Shown: one piece after another, positions 11,768 through 24,185 of the stretch
Position numbering within the stretch: the stretch's first letter is position 1
Layout: every line of letters begins with the position of its first letter
Origin: Chrysaora quinquecirrha
Lineage: Eukaryota > Cnidaria > Scyphozoa > Semaeostomeae > Pelagiidae
Assembly (NCBI GenBank): GCA_014526335.1
Contig: JACTAT010000016.1
Coordinates: 5,086,472-5,150,471 of the forward strand
Direction of reading: 5' to 3'
DNA: 64,000 bases
Translations under genes and position numbers: made by a program
Notes under the pieces: generated by a model
Seen by the model: only the letters and a program-made list of their open reading frames with translations
The model's database searches: none
Told to the model about the DNA's origin: nothing

Positions 11768-12588
11768 TCCTCTGACGTGGGTCTCAATGACGTCATAAAG
11801 GTCACGTAATCTGCTGACGTTTTATCACTAAAGACCATGGGCGCGTCCATCAGATCCTTTATGTGGGCTCTTTTGATTATAGAGGGCTTAGCGAATCTTT
11901 GTTTCAAGAGATCAAGGGCTGAATCATAGTTTCCTTCTGTTAATTCGAAGCCAGCAATTACTTTCTTGGCCGAATCTTCTAAATAATGTCGCAAATACGC
12001 GAATTTATCGACCGTAGAAAGTTCTTCGTTACTGTCAACAGAGCTCACAAAACTATCCCAGAACTCTTGCCAATCTTGTGGCCTCCCACTAAACTTTTTC
12101 ATTTCAAGCTTGGGAAGTTTAGCTCTTACTCTCCTCCCTGGAGCAACAATTGACGCGGATGAGGCAACACTTGACGTGGATGATTCATGACTTGCAATCG
12201 ATGCAACTGAACTACGTCTGCTTAAACCTGAATTCACCACAGTTTCTGGTTTATAAATATCTTCAATTGATAACAAAGCTAGATTTACCTTCTCTTTAAA
12301 CGCTCCGGCTTCCTCTATTTCAATGCGACACATCTCTGCTATCGAATCTTCAGCTTCGTCTTCATTTTCGTCCCTTTCTTCTTCTTCTTCGGGAACGTCT
12401 AATGTAGCAGCGAGACTGATGATTTCCGCATCAAGATTCTCCAAAAGTGCCAATTTCTCCTTCAACTGCATCTCTATTTGGCGAATTTTCCTCTCATCTT
12501 CCTTATTCTCTTCGATCGACTGAATAAGTTTGGTTACATAGGCTCGATTTCCGCCTCTTACTCTCTTCAGTTTCGTTATTTCATCCAT
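11764..12588 (-). pseudogene. BEL/Pao gag N-terminal segment (DUF1759-like)
   Basis: 274 codons starting at the first ATG after the primer-binding region, with a Lys/Glu-rich coiled-coil-like N-terminus (residues 1-110), a Ser-rich linker and then LPKLEMKKFSGRPQDWQEFW and FAYLRHYLEDSAKKVI, the DUF1759 capsid-like core. The last about 14 residues are out of frame after a frameshift near 11818. It would package the RNA in an intact element. Confidence 0.9.
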
Positions 12589-12605
12589 TCTTCACGCACA
12601 AGCTC

Positions 12606-12627
12606 TATCCTTGGTTCGGTGGACCAG
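12606..12627 (-). promoter_or_regulatory. Primer-binding site of the BEL/Pao element
   Basis: Read on the minus strand, TGGTCCACCGAACCAAGG starts three bases after the 5' LTR. A TGG start complementary to a tRNA CCA end is diagnostic of LTR elements. I cannot name the tRNA with confidence. Confidence 0.65.
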
Positions 12628-12629
12628 AA

Positions 12630-12881
12630 TTTTGAAACTAAAATTCAATTCCTTAAGCACTGCTTCTAGGATATTTAGAGCAGAATGATAAAACAACAAG
12701 AAGAAACCGGTTTGACGTTTTCTGAATACGAATATTAAAATCTCACATCTTACAACCTTACTCTGCGCATCTAGGTTGTCGTCTGACGATTACAAGAAAT
12801 GCAAATACATAAAATTACATAAAAGGATGAATAGTTCTAAAACCAACCAATCAAAATAAGAATAACAGGATATTACTCCTA
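12630..12881 (-). repeat. 5' LTR of the BEL/Pao element
   Basis: 252 bp, the partner of 6577-6830. It abuts the hairpin MITE at 12885-13020. It would hold the promoter for minus-strand transcription, but I see no clear TATA box. Confidence 0.85.
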
Positions 12882-12884
12882 CAC

Positions 12885-13020
12885 CAATATGCTTTTCAGT
12901 GCGATCTGACGTGTTACCACGAGTTACTCTCTAAATATAGAAAATTATTGCTTCTTTATATTTTTTATTTTTTAGCAGTAACTCGTGGTAACACGTCAAA
13001 TTTTACTGAAAGGCATATTG
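12885..13020. mobile_element. Hairpin MITE, 136 bp
   Basis: Ends CAATATGCTTTTCAGT and ACTGAAAGGCATATTG are inverted repeats. A second inner pair, GACGTGTTACCACGAGTTACT and its complement, brings the arms to about 45 bp each around an AT-rich centre. Just outside it (13021-13075) the motif agtaac(t/a)cg(t) recurs as a short tandem run. Confidence 0.75.
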
Positions 13021-13075
13021 CTCTTCCTAGTAACACGTTAGTAACTCGTGGGTAACACGTGAGTAACACGTACGT

Positions 13076-14440
13076 ACATATATAGATCCTGCTGGGAACA
13101 AGAATACATAAGCTAGTTTACTAGATATATAGTTAAGTAAAGACAAGACGAAAATAGATACACAGAACCTTTATTCAACGTTTTTATAGGTAAGCATAAT
13201 TACTTAAATGTTAGCATTCCTTAATGTCCCTAGCATTTCAAAGTCTGTGCGTTGTGATTCTCCTCTCGGGTTCATATCACGAAGATATCACGAAAATTTG
13301 CATAAAACAACAACAGGAAGTTTACTTTAATTATCTTTCGTTTCGAGAGAGAAACTAATTGCAAAAATTGCCACAACAGCTCTGCTCTCATTCTCTCTCC
13401 CAAATTGCTTGCAGTTTTTAAAGTCAGTTGAAGATTACACTTGACCTGTCTCATTCGTAAGTAACTTGGTATAGTTATTGCAATTGTACCTACTGTATAA
13501 TCATTTATGGACACATATCGTCAACATCAACTGAATGCAAATTTTATCATGGGCCTAACACGCAGATTGCGTTTGTTTTCTTATTACCACCGTAATTATA
13601 CAACTCGAGGAAAGTGTAATAAAACATGTCTCGGTAATACGTCGTTTCTCCTAATTATAACCATATATATATATTAAGCGCTAATTATATTCTGTTCATC
13701 TGCCCTAGTACATATTAGTTGCCGGAATAGAAATTAAAAAACAAAACTGCAACTCATACAGTAGGGAACCCTTTCACAAATTTTTAAAATTCAGACAATC
13801 CTTCACAAAATTATGAGACTTGTCATCAGAATATGAGAAAATGGCTCCCTTCCCCTACACAGCAATGTTGTTGGTAATCAAGTAGAATGCGTGAAATGTC
13901 ATTTATCAAGCAAGGTGGCAATTTTCCAGTTCCATTAAGTAAACAAGGATGAGTCAATTGTTACATGACCCCAGATTGACAAAAGTGCTTGCAGGCCGCG
14001 ATTGTGAACAACTAACCGCAAATTGCACATCAATGGCCGAGACGATGGCCCTAATGGCTTTCTTGAAAATGGCCCTATTGTTACACGTTTTCCATTGTTC
14101 AAGCGTTGGTTAGTTAGTAAGTGAGTGAGTGAGTGAGTGAGTGAGTGACATCCACCCCACACCAATATGTTCGAATTCTTCGAACATAAAATACGTGTAG
14201 TTATTAGTTTCTCGAATAGAAGCTGTGGCTTCTTGTTATTTACAAGCTGGGTGCTTCTATCAAGGCGGTCTCAATGTGATGGTGGTGTGGTGGTGGTGGT
14301 TATGACTAAACTGCTAAGAGTAATTATAGTTTTGATGATGATTACGAGTAATCATTGAAACATTGCAGATCACATGGAGAAATCACAAAATTTCAAATTT
14401 GTGAGAAAGACCGGAAACATCTTTGCTTTGGATAATAGCT
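13076..14440. other. Gene-free stretch with a GTGA microsatellite
   Basis: I see no recognisable coding sequence. A (GTGA)7 microsatellite lies at 14121-14148, and a GGT-rich run at 14280-14300. Confidence 0.6.
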
Positions 14441-14444
14441 ACTC

Positions 14445-14500
14445 AAACAACATTTTTCGTCTGACACTACTCAGGGTGTAAACGTCAGAAACTGAACAAA
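14445..14500 (+). repeat. Fragment of the CCAAT/TATA promoter-like repeat
   Basis: tttttcgtctgacacta followed by cagggtgtaaacgtcagaaac matches the head of the repeat at 47380-47600 and, inverted, at 45095-45310. The CCAAT and TATA part is missing here. Confidence 0.5.
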
Positions 14501-14952
14501 ATATTCATTGTGTGCCCTCGGGCTTTGCCTTCATCATCTTCCTCCATCGAAGGAACCAATGAAGATTTCGTTTTCTTGCAAGATTTTCGAAATCCTTATA
14601 TTGTGACAAGTGGGAATTCACAAAACTGACAAATAGCTAAGTCTGTTTTTGCACTATGGTTTTTGTAAGAGCTCCATATAAAGCCAATTATTTCAACCTC
14701 TCTTTTAAAAAACCAAGACTCTTCATTTATTCAAAAATTATGGGTAGACCCAACCTGAAAAGTGCCTTAGGGCTGACTTGGACATCCCGTCTTCATCGTT
14801 AAAGAATATGGAAAATATACATCAAAAAACCTTCTAACTCAGCAAAATATTTTCTTTCATTCTCCGTGTTTCGCATGCGACCCATAAAGTTTTGTAGTGG
14901 GATGCAGACCAATTGGAAGTCCCGAGCATTCAATCACTATTGATAAATGGTT

Positions 14953-15503
14953 TTAACCCTACGAAGGCTGTGCTTTTTGAATCATATATAACTGGAGGGC
15001 CCCCATTGTAAAATCTTTGTATTACACCTAGAGGTGATGAAACTTGGCGGGATTATACAATAACATGCTCTGCATCTTTTGGCATTCAAATGGCCCCGTC
15101 AAGTGACCCCATTCTGTTGACGTAGGCAATTTTTGAAATCATGCTTGAAAATGAAAAAAAATTTCATGACGTCATTTTGAGGTCACACAGCCTTCTACAG
15201 TTTATATATTGAATGAATCAATGTAAATATGGAATGCACCTATATCATAGAACGTTTTGTGGTATATAGGAACAATCCAATCATGGAAACTGATAAATCA
15301 ATTTTTCCCATATAAGGAAAACTGATGATGTCAGCAAAATGAGTGATTCGCAACAAAAGCATTTTGCACTAATATAATCCTGAAAAGATTTAAGGAAAAT
15401 TCGGGGAGTTTCATTGAGTAATTCTCAGTGGTTTTGAAATTATGTGGATAAGTAACTACCCGCGGGCCCATTATTGTCCCCCCCCCGGCCTGTGTAGGGT
15501 TAA
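14953..15503. mobile_element. MITE-like element with TTAACCCTAC termini
   Basis: Inverted ends ttaaccctacgaaggc (left) and its near-complement ggcctgtgtagggttaa (right) enclose 551 bp that carries C-rich and G-rich blocks (gagggcccccat, tgtccccccccc). Size and termini resemble the 48091-48645 family, though the interior is different. Confidence 0.5.
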
Positions 15504-15506
15504 ACT

Positions 15507-15716
15507 ATGATGAATTACAGATACCTTGGTTTCATGTTAGACTGTAATGGAAATTTTAATGAAACAATTAGAGACCTTGCAACGAGAACCAAAAGAGCTC
15601 TCTTTATTGTATATAAATCGTCGACAGTGGATTTCTTATCAGTGAAAACTATTATAGATGTCTTCCATGCAGTAGTCAAACCAATCTTATTTATGGGTCA
15701 GAAATCTTGCACTATT
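15507..15716 (+). pseudogene. Scrap of LINE reverse transcriptase
   Basis: 70 codons: NYRYLGFMLDCNGNFNE then ALFIVYKSS and HAVVKPILFMGQ, the thumb-side segment that follows the RT palm in non-LTR retrotransposons. No palm motifs are present, so it is a fragment. Confidence 0.6.
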
Positions 15717-16261
15717 TGATTTGCCTATGGTTAGGCAATCCATAACATCCATAGGCGATCCATAGTCCTAACAAAGTCCTATGGTTAGGCAATCCATTGT
15801 CATAACAAATTTTCATAGTCTTATCAACATAATAACTGTAAATACAGAAGCGAAAACCATATTTAGTTTTTCAGTGAAATATTTTCCTATAGTTTGCAAA
15901 AGCCTTCAAAATTTTCAAATTTTTGTTTGAAATTTTGGAAATTTCTCGAATTTTTTCGCGGATTAGCATATTTCGGTATTTCTCAAGCTCCGTGTTCTCT
16001 GCAGGTAAAATAAGAAACTCAAGAACGAAAGATGAAGGAAGGGGATTTTAGAGAACATTTGATAACGTCACAATTTTCCTAAAAATTGAATGCAGAAATT
16101 TGTGACAAAATGTTTTCGCAGTTTTCCCCTACTGAATTGCCATTTATTGCAATTTTCTAATATAGCCGAATCATGAAGCTAAACGTGATCTATTAAAGTT
16201 AAAGCGACCTGAAACGACATTTAAAATTCAGTCTTGTTTGAGACCAGTACTCTCTGCATCA

Positions 16262-19200
16262 AGGCTGAAGGAAGGATAATGATAAGGATATTGATCGCAT
16301 ATCAATGAATATCACCACACATGTATCCATATTGGCATTGAATCGGTTTTACCATGGGATGGGGTGGAGTTTAGGGCCTGCCAGCAGGTTGGTTATGACT
16401 TTCAGTTAGCTTTCCAACATTACTCTCTGCGTCAGGGCTGATGAAAGCCATGGATATTGATCGCATATCAATGAATATCACGGCACATGTATCCATATTG
16501 GCATAGAATCGATTTTACCATAGGGTTGGGTGGAGTTTAGGGCCTGGCAGCAGGTTGGTTAAGACTTTCAGGCAGCTTTCCAACATTACTCTCTGCGTCA
16601 GGGCTGATGAAAGCCATGGATATTGATCGCATATAAATGAATATCACCACTCATGTATCCATACTGGCATTCAATCGGTTTTACCATGGGGTGGGTTGGA
16701 GTTTAGGGCCTGGCAGCAGGTTGGTTATGACTTTCAGTTAGCTTTCCAACAGTACTCTCTGCCTCGGGGCTGATGAAAGCCATGGATATTGATCACATAT
16801 CAATGAATATCACCAGACAGGTATCCATATTGGCATTGAATCGGTTTTACGATGGGATGGGGTGGAGTTTAGGGCCTGGCTGCAGGTTGGTTATGACTTT
16901 CAGGCAGCTTTCCAACAGTACTCTCTGCGTCAGGGCTGATGAACGCTATGGGTATTGATCGCATATCAATGAATATCACCAGACATGTATCCATATTGGC
17001 ATTGAATCGGTTTTACCATGGGATGGGGTGGAGTTTAGGGCCTGGCAGCAGGTTTGTTATGACTTTCAGTTAGCTTTCCAACAGCACTCTCTGCGTCAGG
17101 GCTGATGAAAGCCATGGATATTTATCGCATATCAATGAATATCACCAGACATGTACCCATATTGGTATTGAATCAGTTTTACCATAGGGTTGGGTGGAGT
17201 TTAGGGCCTGCCAGCAGGTTGGTTATGACTTTCAGCTAGCTTTCCAACATTACTCTCTGCGTCAGGGCTGATGAAAGCCATGGATATTGATCGCATATCA
17301 ATGAATATCACGGCACATGTATCCATATTGGCATAGAATCGATTTTACCATAGGGTTGGGTGGAGTTTAGGGCCTGGCAGCAGGTTGGTTAAGACTTTCA
17401 GGCAGCTTTCCAACATTACTCTCTGCGTCAGGGCTGATGAAAGCCATGGATATTGATCGCATATAAATGAATATCACCACTCATGTATCCATACTGGCAT
17501 TCAATCGGTTTTACCATGGGGTGGGTTGGAGTTTAGGGCCTGGCAGCAGGTTGGTTATGACTTTCAGTTAGCTTTCCAACATTACTCTCTGCCTCAGGGC
17601 TGATGAAAGCCATGGATATTGATCGCATATCAATGAATATCACCAGACAGGTATCCATAATGGCATTAAATCAGTGGAGTTTGGGGCCTGGCAGCAGATT
17701 TGTTATGACTTTCAGTTAACTTTCCACTATTACTCTCTGCGTCAGGGCTGATGAAAGCCATGGATATTGATCGCATATCAATGAATATCACCAGACATGC
17801 ATCCATATTGGCATTGAATCGGTTTTACCATCGGATGGGGTTGAGTTTCGGGCCTGGCAGCAGGTTTGTTATGACTTTCAGTTAGCTTTCCAACATTACT
17901 CTCTGCCTCAGGGCTGATGAAAACCATGGATATTGATCGCATATCAATGAATATCATCAGACATGTATCCATATTGGCATTGAATCGGTTTTACCATCGG
18001 ATGGGGTGGAGTTTCGGGCCTGGCAGCAGTATGGTTATGACCATCAGGCAGCTTTCCAACATTACTCTCTGCCTCAGGGCTAATGAAAGCCATGGATATT
18101 TATTGCATATCAATGAATATCACCAGACATGTATCCATATTGGCATTGAATCGGTTTTACCATGGGATGGGGTGGAGTTTAGGGCCTGGCAGCAGGTTGG
18201 TTATGACTTTCAGTTAGCTTTCCAACATTACTCTCTGCGTCAGGGCTGATGAAAGCCATGGATATTGTTCGCATATCAATGAATATCACGACACATGTAT
18301 CCATATTGGCATTGAATCGGTTTTACAATGGGGTTGGGTGGAGTTTAGGGCCTGGCAGGAGGTTGGTTATGACTTTCAGGCAGCTTTCCAACAGTACTCT
18401 ATGCGTCAGGGCTGATGAAAGCCATGGATATTGATCGCATATCAATGAATATCACCAGACAGGTATCCATAATGGCATTAAATCAGTGGAGTTTGGGGCT
18501 TGGCAGCAGATTTGTTATGACTTTCAGTTAACTTTCCACTATTACTCTCTGCGTCAGGGCTGATGAAAGCCATGGATATTGATCGCATATCAATGAATAT
18601 CACCAGACATGTATCCATATTGGCATTGAATCGGTTTTACCATGGGATGGGGTTGAGTTTAGGGCCTGGCAACAGGTTGGTTATGACTTTCAGGCAGTTT
18701 TCCAACAGTCCTCTATGCCTCAGGGCTGATGAAAGCCATGGATATTGATCGCATATCAATGAATATCACGAGACAGGTATCCATATTGGCATTAAATCGG
18801 TGGAGTTTAGGGCCTGGCAGCAGGTTGGTTATGACTTTCAGTTAACTTTCCAACACTACTCTCTGCCTCAGGGCTGATGAAAGCCATGGATATTGATCGC
18901 ATATCAATGAATATCACTACACATGTATCTATATTGGCATTGAATCGGTTTTACCATGGGATGGGGTGGAATTTAAGGCCTGCCAGCAGGTTGGTTATGA
19001 CTTTCAGTTAGCTTTCCAACATTACTCTCTGCCTCAGGGCTGATGAAAGCCATGGATATTGATCGCATATCAATGAATATCACCACACATGTATCTAAAT
19101 TGGCATTGAATCGGTTTTACAATGGGGTTGGGTGGAGTTTAAGGCCTGCCAGCAGGTTGGTTATGACATTCAGTTAGCTTTCCAACATTACTCTCTGCCT

Positions 19201-21868
19201 CAGGGCTGATGAAAGCCATGGATATTGATCGCATATCAATGAATATCACCAGACAGGTATCCATAATGGCATTAAATCAGTGGAGTTTGGGGCCTGGCAG
19301 CAGATTTGTTATGACTTTCAGTTAACTTTCCACTATTACTCTCTGCGTCAGGGCTGATGAAAGCCATGGATATTGATCGCATATCAATGAATATCACCAG
19401 ACATGCATCCATATTGGCATTGAATCGGTTTTACCATCGGATGGGGTTGAGTTTCGGGCCTGGCAGCAGGTTTGTTATGACTTTCAGTTAGCTTTCCAAC
19501 ATTACTCTCTGCCTCAGGGCTGATGAAAACCATGGATATTGATCGCATATCAATGAATATCATCAGACATGTATCCATATTGGCATTGAATCGGTTTTAC
19601 CATCGGATGGGGTGGAGTTTCGGGCCTGGCAGCAGTATGGTTATGACCATCAGGCAGCTTTCCAACATTACTCTCTGCCTCAGGGCTAATGAAAGCCATG
19701 GATATTTATTGCATATCAATGAATATCACCAGACATGTATCCATATTGGCATTGAATCGGTTTTACCATGGGATGGGGTGGAGTTTAGGGCCTGGCAGCA
19801 GGTTGGTTATGACTTTCAGTTAGCTTTCCAACATTACTCTCTGCGTCAGGGCTGATGAAAGCCATGGATATTGTTCGCATATCAATGAATATCACGACAC
19901 ATGTATCCATATTGGCATTGAATCGGTTTTACAATGGGGTTGGGTGGAGTTTAGGGCCTGGCAGGAGGTTGGTTATGACTTTCAGGCAGCTTTCCAACAG
20001 TACTCTATGCGTCAGGGCTGATGAAAGCCATGGATATTGATCGCATATCAATGAATATCACGGCACATGTATCCATATTGGCATAGAATCGATTTTACCA
20101 TAGGGTTGGGTGGAGTTTAGGGCCTGGCAGCAGGTTGGTTAAGACTTTCAGGCAGCTTTCCAACAGTACTCTATGCGTCAGGGCTGATGAAAGCCATGGA
20201 TATTGATCGCATATCAATGAATATCACCAGACAGGTATCCATAATGGCATTAAATCAGTGGAGTTTGGGGCTTGGCAGCAGATTTGTTATGACTTTCAGT
20301 TAACTTTCCACTATTACTCTCTGCGTCAGGGCTGATGAAAGCCATGGATATTGATCGCATATCAATGAATATCACCAGACATGTATCCATATTGGCATTG
20401 AATCGGTTTTACCATGGGATGGGGTTGAGTTTAGGGCCTGGCAACAGGTTGGTTATGACTTTCAGGCAGTTTTCCAACAGTCCTCTATGCCTCAGGGCTG
20501 ATGAAAGCCATGGATATTGATCGCATATCAATGAATATCACGAGACAGGTATCCATATTGGCATTAAATCGGTGGAGTTTAGGGCCTGGCAGCAGGTTGG
20601 TTATGACTTTCAGTTAACTTTCCAACACTACTCTCTGCCTCAGGGCTGATGAAAGCCATGGATATTGATCGCATATCAATGAATATCACTACACATGTAT
20701 CTATATTGGCATTGAATCGGTTTTACCATGGGATGGGGTGGAGTTTAAGGCCTGCCAGCAGGTTGGTTATGACTTTCAGTTAGCTTTCCAACATTACTCT
20801 CTGCCTCAGGGCTGATGAAAGCCATGGATATTGATCGCATATCAATGAATATCACCACACATGTATCTAAATTGGCATTGAATCGGTTTTACAATGGGGT
20901 TGGGTGGAGTTTAAGGCCTGCCAGCAGGTTGGTTATGACATTCAGTTAGCTTTCCAACATTACTCTCTGCCTCAGGGCTGATGAAAGCCATGGATATTGA
21001 TCGCATATCAATGAATATCACCACACATGTATCTAAATTGGCATTGAATCGGTTTTACAATGGGGTTGGGTGGAGTTTACTGCCTGGCAGCAGGTTGGTT
21101 ATGACTTTCAGGCAGCTTTCCAACAGTACTCTATGCGTCAGGGCTGATGAAAGCCATGGATATTGATCGCATATCAATGAATATCACCAGACAGGTATCC
21201 ATAATGGCATTAAATCAGTGGAGTTTGGGGCCTGGCAGCAGATTTGTTATGACTTTCAGTTAACTTTCCACTATTACTCTCTGCGTCAGGGCTGATGAAA
21301 GCCATGGATATTGATCGCATATCAATGAATATCACCAGACAGGTATACATAGTGGCATTGAATCGGTGGAGTTTAGGGCCTGGCAGCAGATTTGTTATGA
21401 CTTTCAGTTAACTTTCCACTATTACTCTCTGCGTCAGGGCTGATGAACGCCATGGATATTTATTGCATATCAATGAATATCACCAGACATGCATCAATAT
21501 TGGCATTGAATCGGTTTTACCATCGGATGGGGTTGAGTTTCGGGCCTGGCGTCAGGTTTGTTATGACTTTCAGTTAGCTTTCCAACATTACTCTCTGCCT
21601 CAGGGCTGATGAAAACCATGGATATTGATCGCATATCAATGAATATCACCAGACATGTATCCATATTGGAATTGAATCGGTTTTACCATCGGATGGGGTG
21701 GAGTTTCGGGCCTGGCAGCAGGTTGGTTATGACTTTCAGTCAGCTTTCCAAACAGTACTCTCGGCGTCAGGGCTGATGAAAGCCATGGATATTTATCGCA
21801 TATCAATGAATATCACCAGACGGATATCCATATTGGCATTGAATCGGTTTTACCATGGCATTGGGTGC
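16262..21868. repeat. 166-bp satellite array with higher-order structure
   Basis: About 34 tandem monomers. The start gggctgatgaaagcc recurs at 16435, 16601, 16767 and 16933, a 166-bp period. A variant monomer of about 148 bp (17597 to 17745, recognised by ccataatggcattaaatcag) lacks the gttttaccatggg block. Blocks of monomers are repeated: 17778-18434 recurs at 19384-20040 (offset 1606) and 18563-18748 recurs at 20335-20520 (offset 1772). This shows recent multi-monomer duplication. The short ORFs of 61-110 codons are by-products, because 166 is not a multiple of three. Confidence 0.95.
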
Positions 21869-23090
21869 TATCTATTTTTGGACACTTAAAATGTTTTCTC
21901 GTGTTTAGCCATCAGTGTCATGACAATTTTCCTTCTATAAGCTCTTTGCAGTTGGATGGATCATTGTAACGATTCGTACCAAATCGCACGGTTCTTCCTT
22001 CTGATTTGTGGACCCCAAATATTGAATTTTTGTCCATGTTATAATTCACAGACCCCAAATATTGAATGAGCTTAAGATTTCTGACCCCAATTATTGGCAT
22101 CGATTCCCATATTGAAAGTTAATAAGTACCCCCCTGACATCCACCGTATTGAACACCCGCCATCATACTTAGAGATATCCCTGAATATCCCCCACTGTAC
22201 TGCAAAATGCCTCCGCACATAATTAATGGTAGCCCACTCCCACCACAAGCAGCATGGTATCCCCCAATTTGTCAGAATCAACTGTCTGCTAACAAGAACG
22301 CCACCCTACAGTACTGAATATCCGCCACGGAATTCACGATGCCTCCCCACGGCAATCATGGTAACCCTCCACAGACAGGCATCATGGTATCCTCCACCAG
22401 AAGCGGACTGGCCCACCGGGACACCGGGAAATTTCCCGGTGCGTTCTATGCCTTAATTTTGTTGAATAACTTGTTATTTCAAAAAAAAATCACTGCACTC
22501 CCTCTCATTATATCATATAAGTACTCCCTCTCAAAGATCCTAAGCCATTGGCGCACATAAGGGGGCTGTGGGGGTGTATCCCCTTTTTTATCAGTCGGTC
22601 CAGTTGGTCCAAAAATATTACCTTATTGGCAACGTCAGTCCTCACAAATTGATTAGTAGTTAGTCCAAAACTTGGAGAAATTTGAAAAAGTTCGGGCCAT
22701 GAAAGTTCTCTGAAGTCATTGAGTCTTTCTGGAAAGTTACAACTGAAGAACCACAATCGATCCAGGACAGTTAAAAATGAATTCGGTTCGATTCGAATTT
22801 GAAAAGTACGGGACCGACACAGCGTTTTAGACGAAAAAAACAAGGGGTGGTATTTTGAAAAATTTTCCGGGGGAGCATGCCCCCGGCCCCCCTAGATGGT
22901 TTTGGGTTACACTGCTCATAAGTTATCATTGAAAAGATGAATCTGCACTGGACATGTCCCCCCATTTTATTTCCATACGTATAAGTATACCGGTCATTAC
23001 TTCCTAGTCTTCATAAACGCATTAACATTTCTTTAATTGAGGCTTGCCTGATAACGTATACTCCCTTCCCTTTCGGGTAAAAGTCATGGA
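21869..23090. other. Repeat-derived gene-free stretch
   Basis: Contains repeated phrases ccccaaatattgaat (22014-22072) and ccgccat/ccgccac after 'tattgaa' or 'tactgaa' (22140-22330). A related phrase at 23850-23875 suggests a dispersed element. At 22860-22895 a ccgggggagcatgcccccgg palindrome occurs. No protein was recognised in the 111-codon minus ORF (22508-22843). Confidence 0.5.
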
Positions 23091-23479
23091 CAATAGACCA
23101 TTTCAACTAAGGGCTTCGTTTTCAAAAATATTGAAAATTAGATCATAGAGAAATTTAGTGTTGAGGCAAAGTTTTATGCTTCTAGTCATTAAGATATTGA
23201 TTTTATAGATGTTAAAAGTTTGAAATTCTATAAAGGATTTGACCGTGAAAAATTACTGGGGGTGAAATTTTACACCCTCAGTCATTTTATACGGTCAAAT
23301 CCCTTATAAGTTTTTAAAGTTTTAATCGCTATAGAATCAACATCGTAAGGACAATAAGCGTAAAAAATTGCTACAACACTAAAAAGAAAGTGCTGAATTC
23401 GAATCTGAAGTCGAAATTTCTCTATGACCCAGTTTTCAATTTTTTTGAAAACGAGGCCCTTCGTTGAAATGGTCTATTG
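23091..23479. mobile_element. Long-TIR fold-back MITE, 389 bp
   Basis: Outer ends CAATAGACCATTTCAAC and its exact complement. The inverted similarity continues for about 75 bp (ttcgttttcaaaaatattgaaaa against its mirror). The centre, gggggtgaaattttacaccctcagt between two gacc/ggtc-type arms, is itself palindromic, so nearly the whole element can fold on itself. A half-copy end is seen at 39433-39475. Confidence 0.8.
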
Positions 23480-24185
23480 GACCTCGTCTTCTAGGCTGGA
23501 GAAGTTGCTTTCTCTGTAGAATCTTGGAAGATAGTTAGTGTCCGGATAACTGGAATTTTCATAATGAAGCAATTCCGAGCTTCTAAATGCTGTGGTTTCA
23601 AAAATGCACCCCAATTTTGGTCGCTTCGCTCGTAGCCCTAATTTTTAACCATTCGGCGCAGTCCATTTGGAGAGATTTAAAAAAATTATACTGCATTTGT
23701 ATTGAAAAAACAACTGATCCTCGACCACATGAAGTTTACGGGGCCCGTCTTACTAGCCCCAAAGCTAAGCAGTATGACCACCTATTGGCGCCCTTTTGGT
23801 TGCTTTTCCCAGTGGGATGAATGGTTGCCAATCTGCCATTGTTCTCCACAGTACTGAACATCCGCCAGGGGGATCATCATGTGATTTTTATAATTCGACG
23901 CCATATCCTAAGATACATGGTCTACAATACAATTAAAAATAACAAAAAAAACAAGATTTTGAAGCTAAATTACAACTAGGTAACTTAACTACATCTAGAT
24001 GCATTAATAAGGTAACATGTGACTTCCGGAAGCCGTCTTCCCTGTTTTAAAATGGATTTCGAACTTAGTTAGAACCAATTTGAAAAAATCCATTACACCA
24101 CATAGTTAGCCTAACCCAAGATTGCTAATTTCAAATGCCCATTTGAACTACATTTCAATTCATTTTTGAAAACCCAATCGAAATA

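Larger units (their letters stand above)
6577..12881 (-). mobile_element. BEL/Pao LTR retrotransposon, ORFs broken by frameshifts
   Basis: A 6.3-kb element on the minus strand. LTRs are at 6577-6830 (3') and 12630-12881 (5'). The internal order is gag (DUF1759-type, then zinc knuckles), aspartic protease, reverse transcriptase, RNase H, integrase and a DUF5641-type tail, which is the order of BEL/Pao. A primer-binding-site-like TGGTCCACCGAACC follows the 5' LTR. The two LTRs differ at about three positions, so insertion looks recent. Four frame changes nevertheless interrupt what is normally one ORF (near 11818, 10450, 9268 and 7806). I found no clear target-site duplication, and the outer LTR limits are uncertain by a few bases. 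Confidence 0.9.

Noticed and set aside
16262..21868. CTGATGA in every satellite monomer as a hammerhead core
   Set aside because: The only GAAA on either strand overlaps CTGATGA itself; no GAAA follows after a stem, and no flanking stems form.
16262..21868. CRISPR array
   Set aside because: Repeats are contiguous monomers without unique spacers, in an animal genome.
16773..21889. Series of 61-110 codon ORFs in the satellite
   Set aside because: They repeat with the monomer and change frame because 166 is not a multiple of three; no coding sign beyond the repeat.
22508..22843. Protein-coding gene (111 codons, minus strand)
   Set aside because: No domain, lies in repeat-derived sequence, and no splice or start support.
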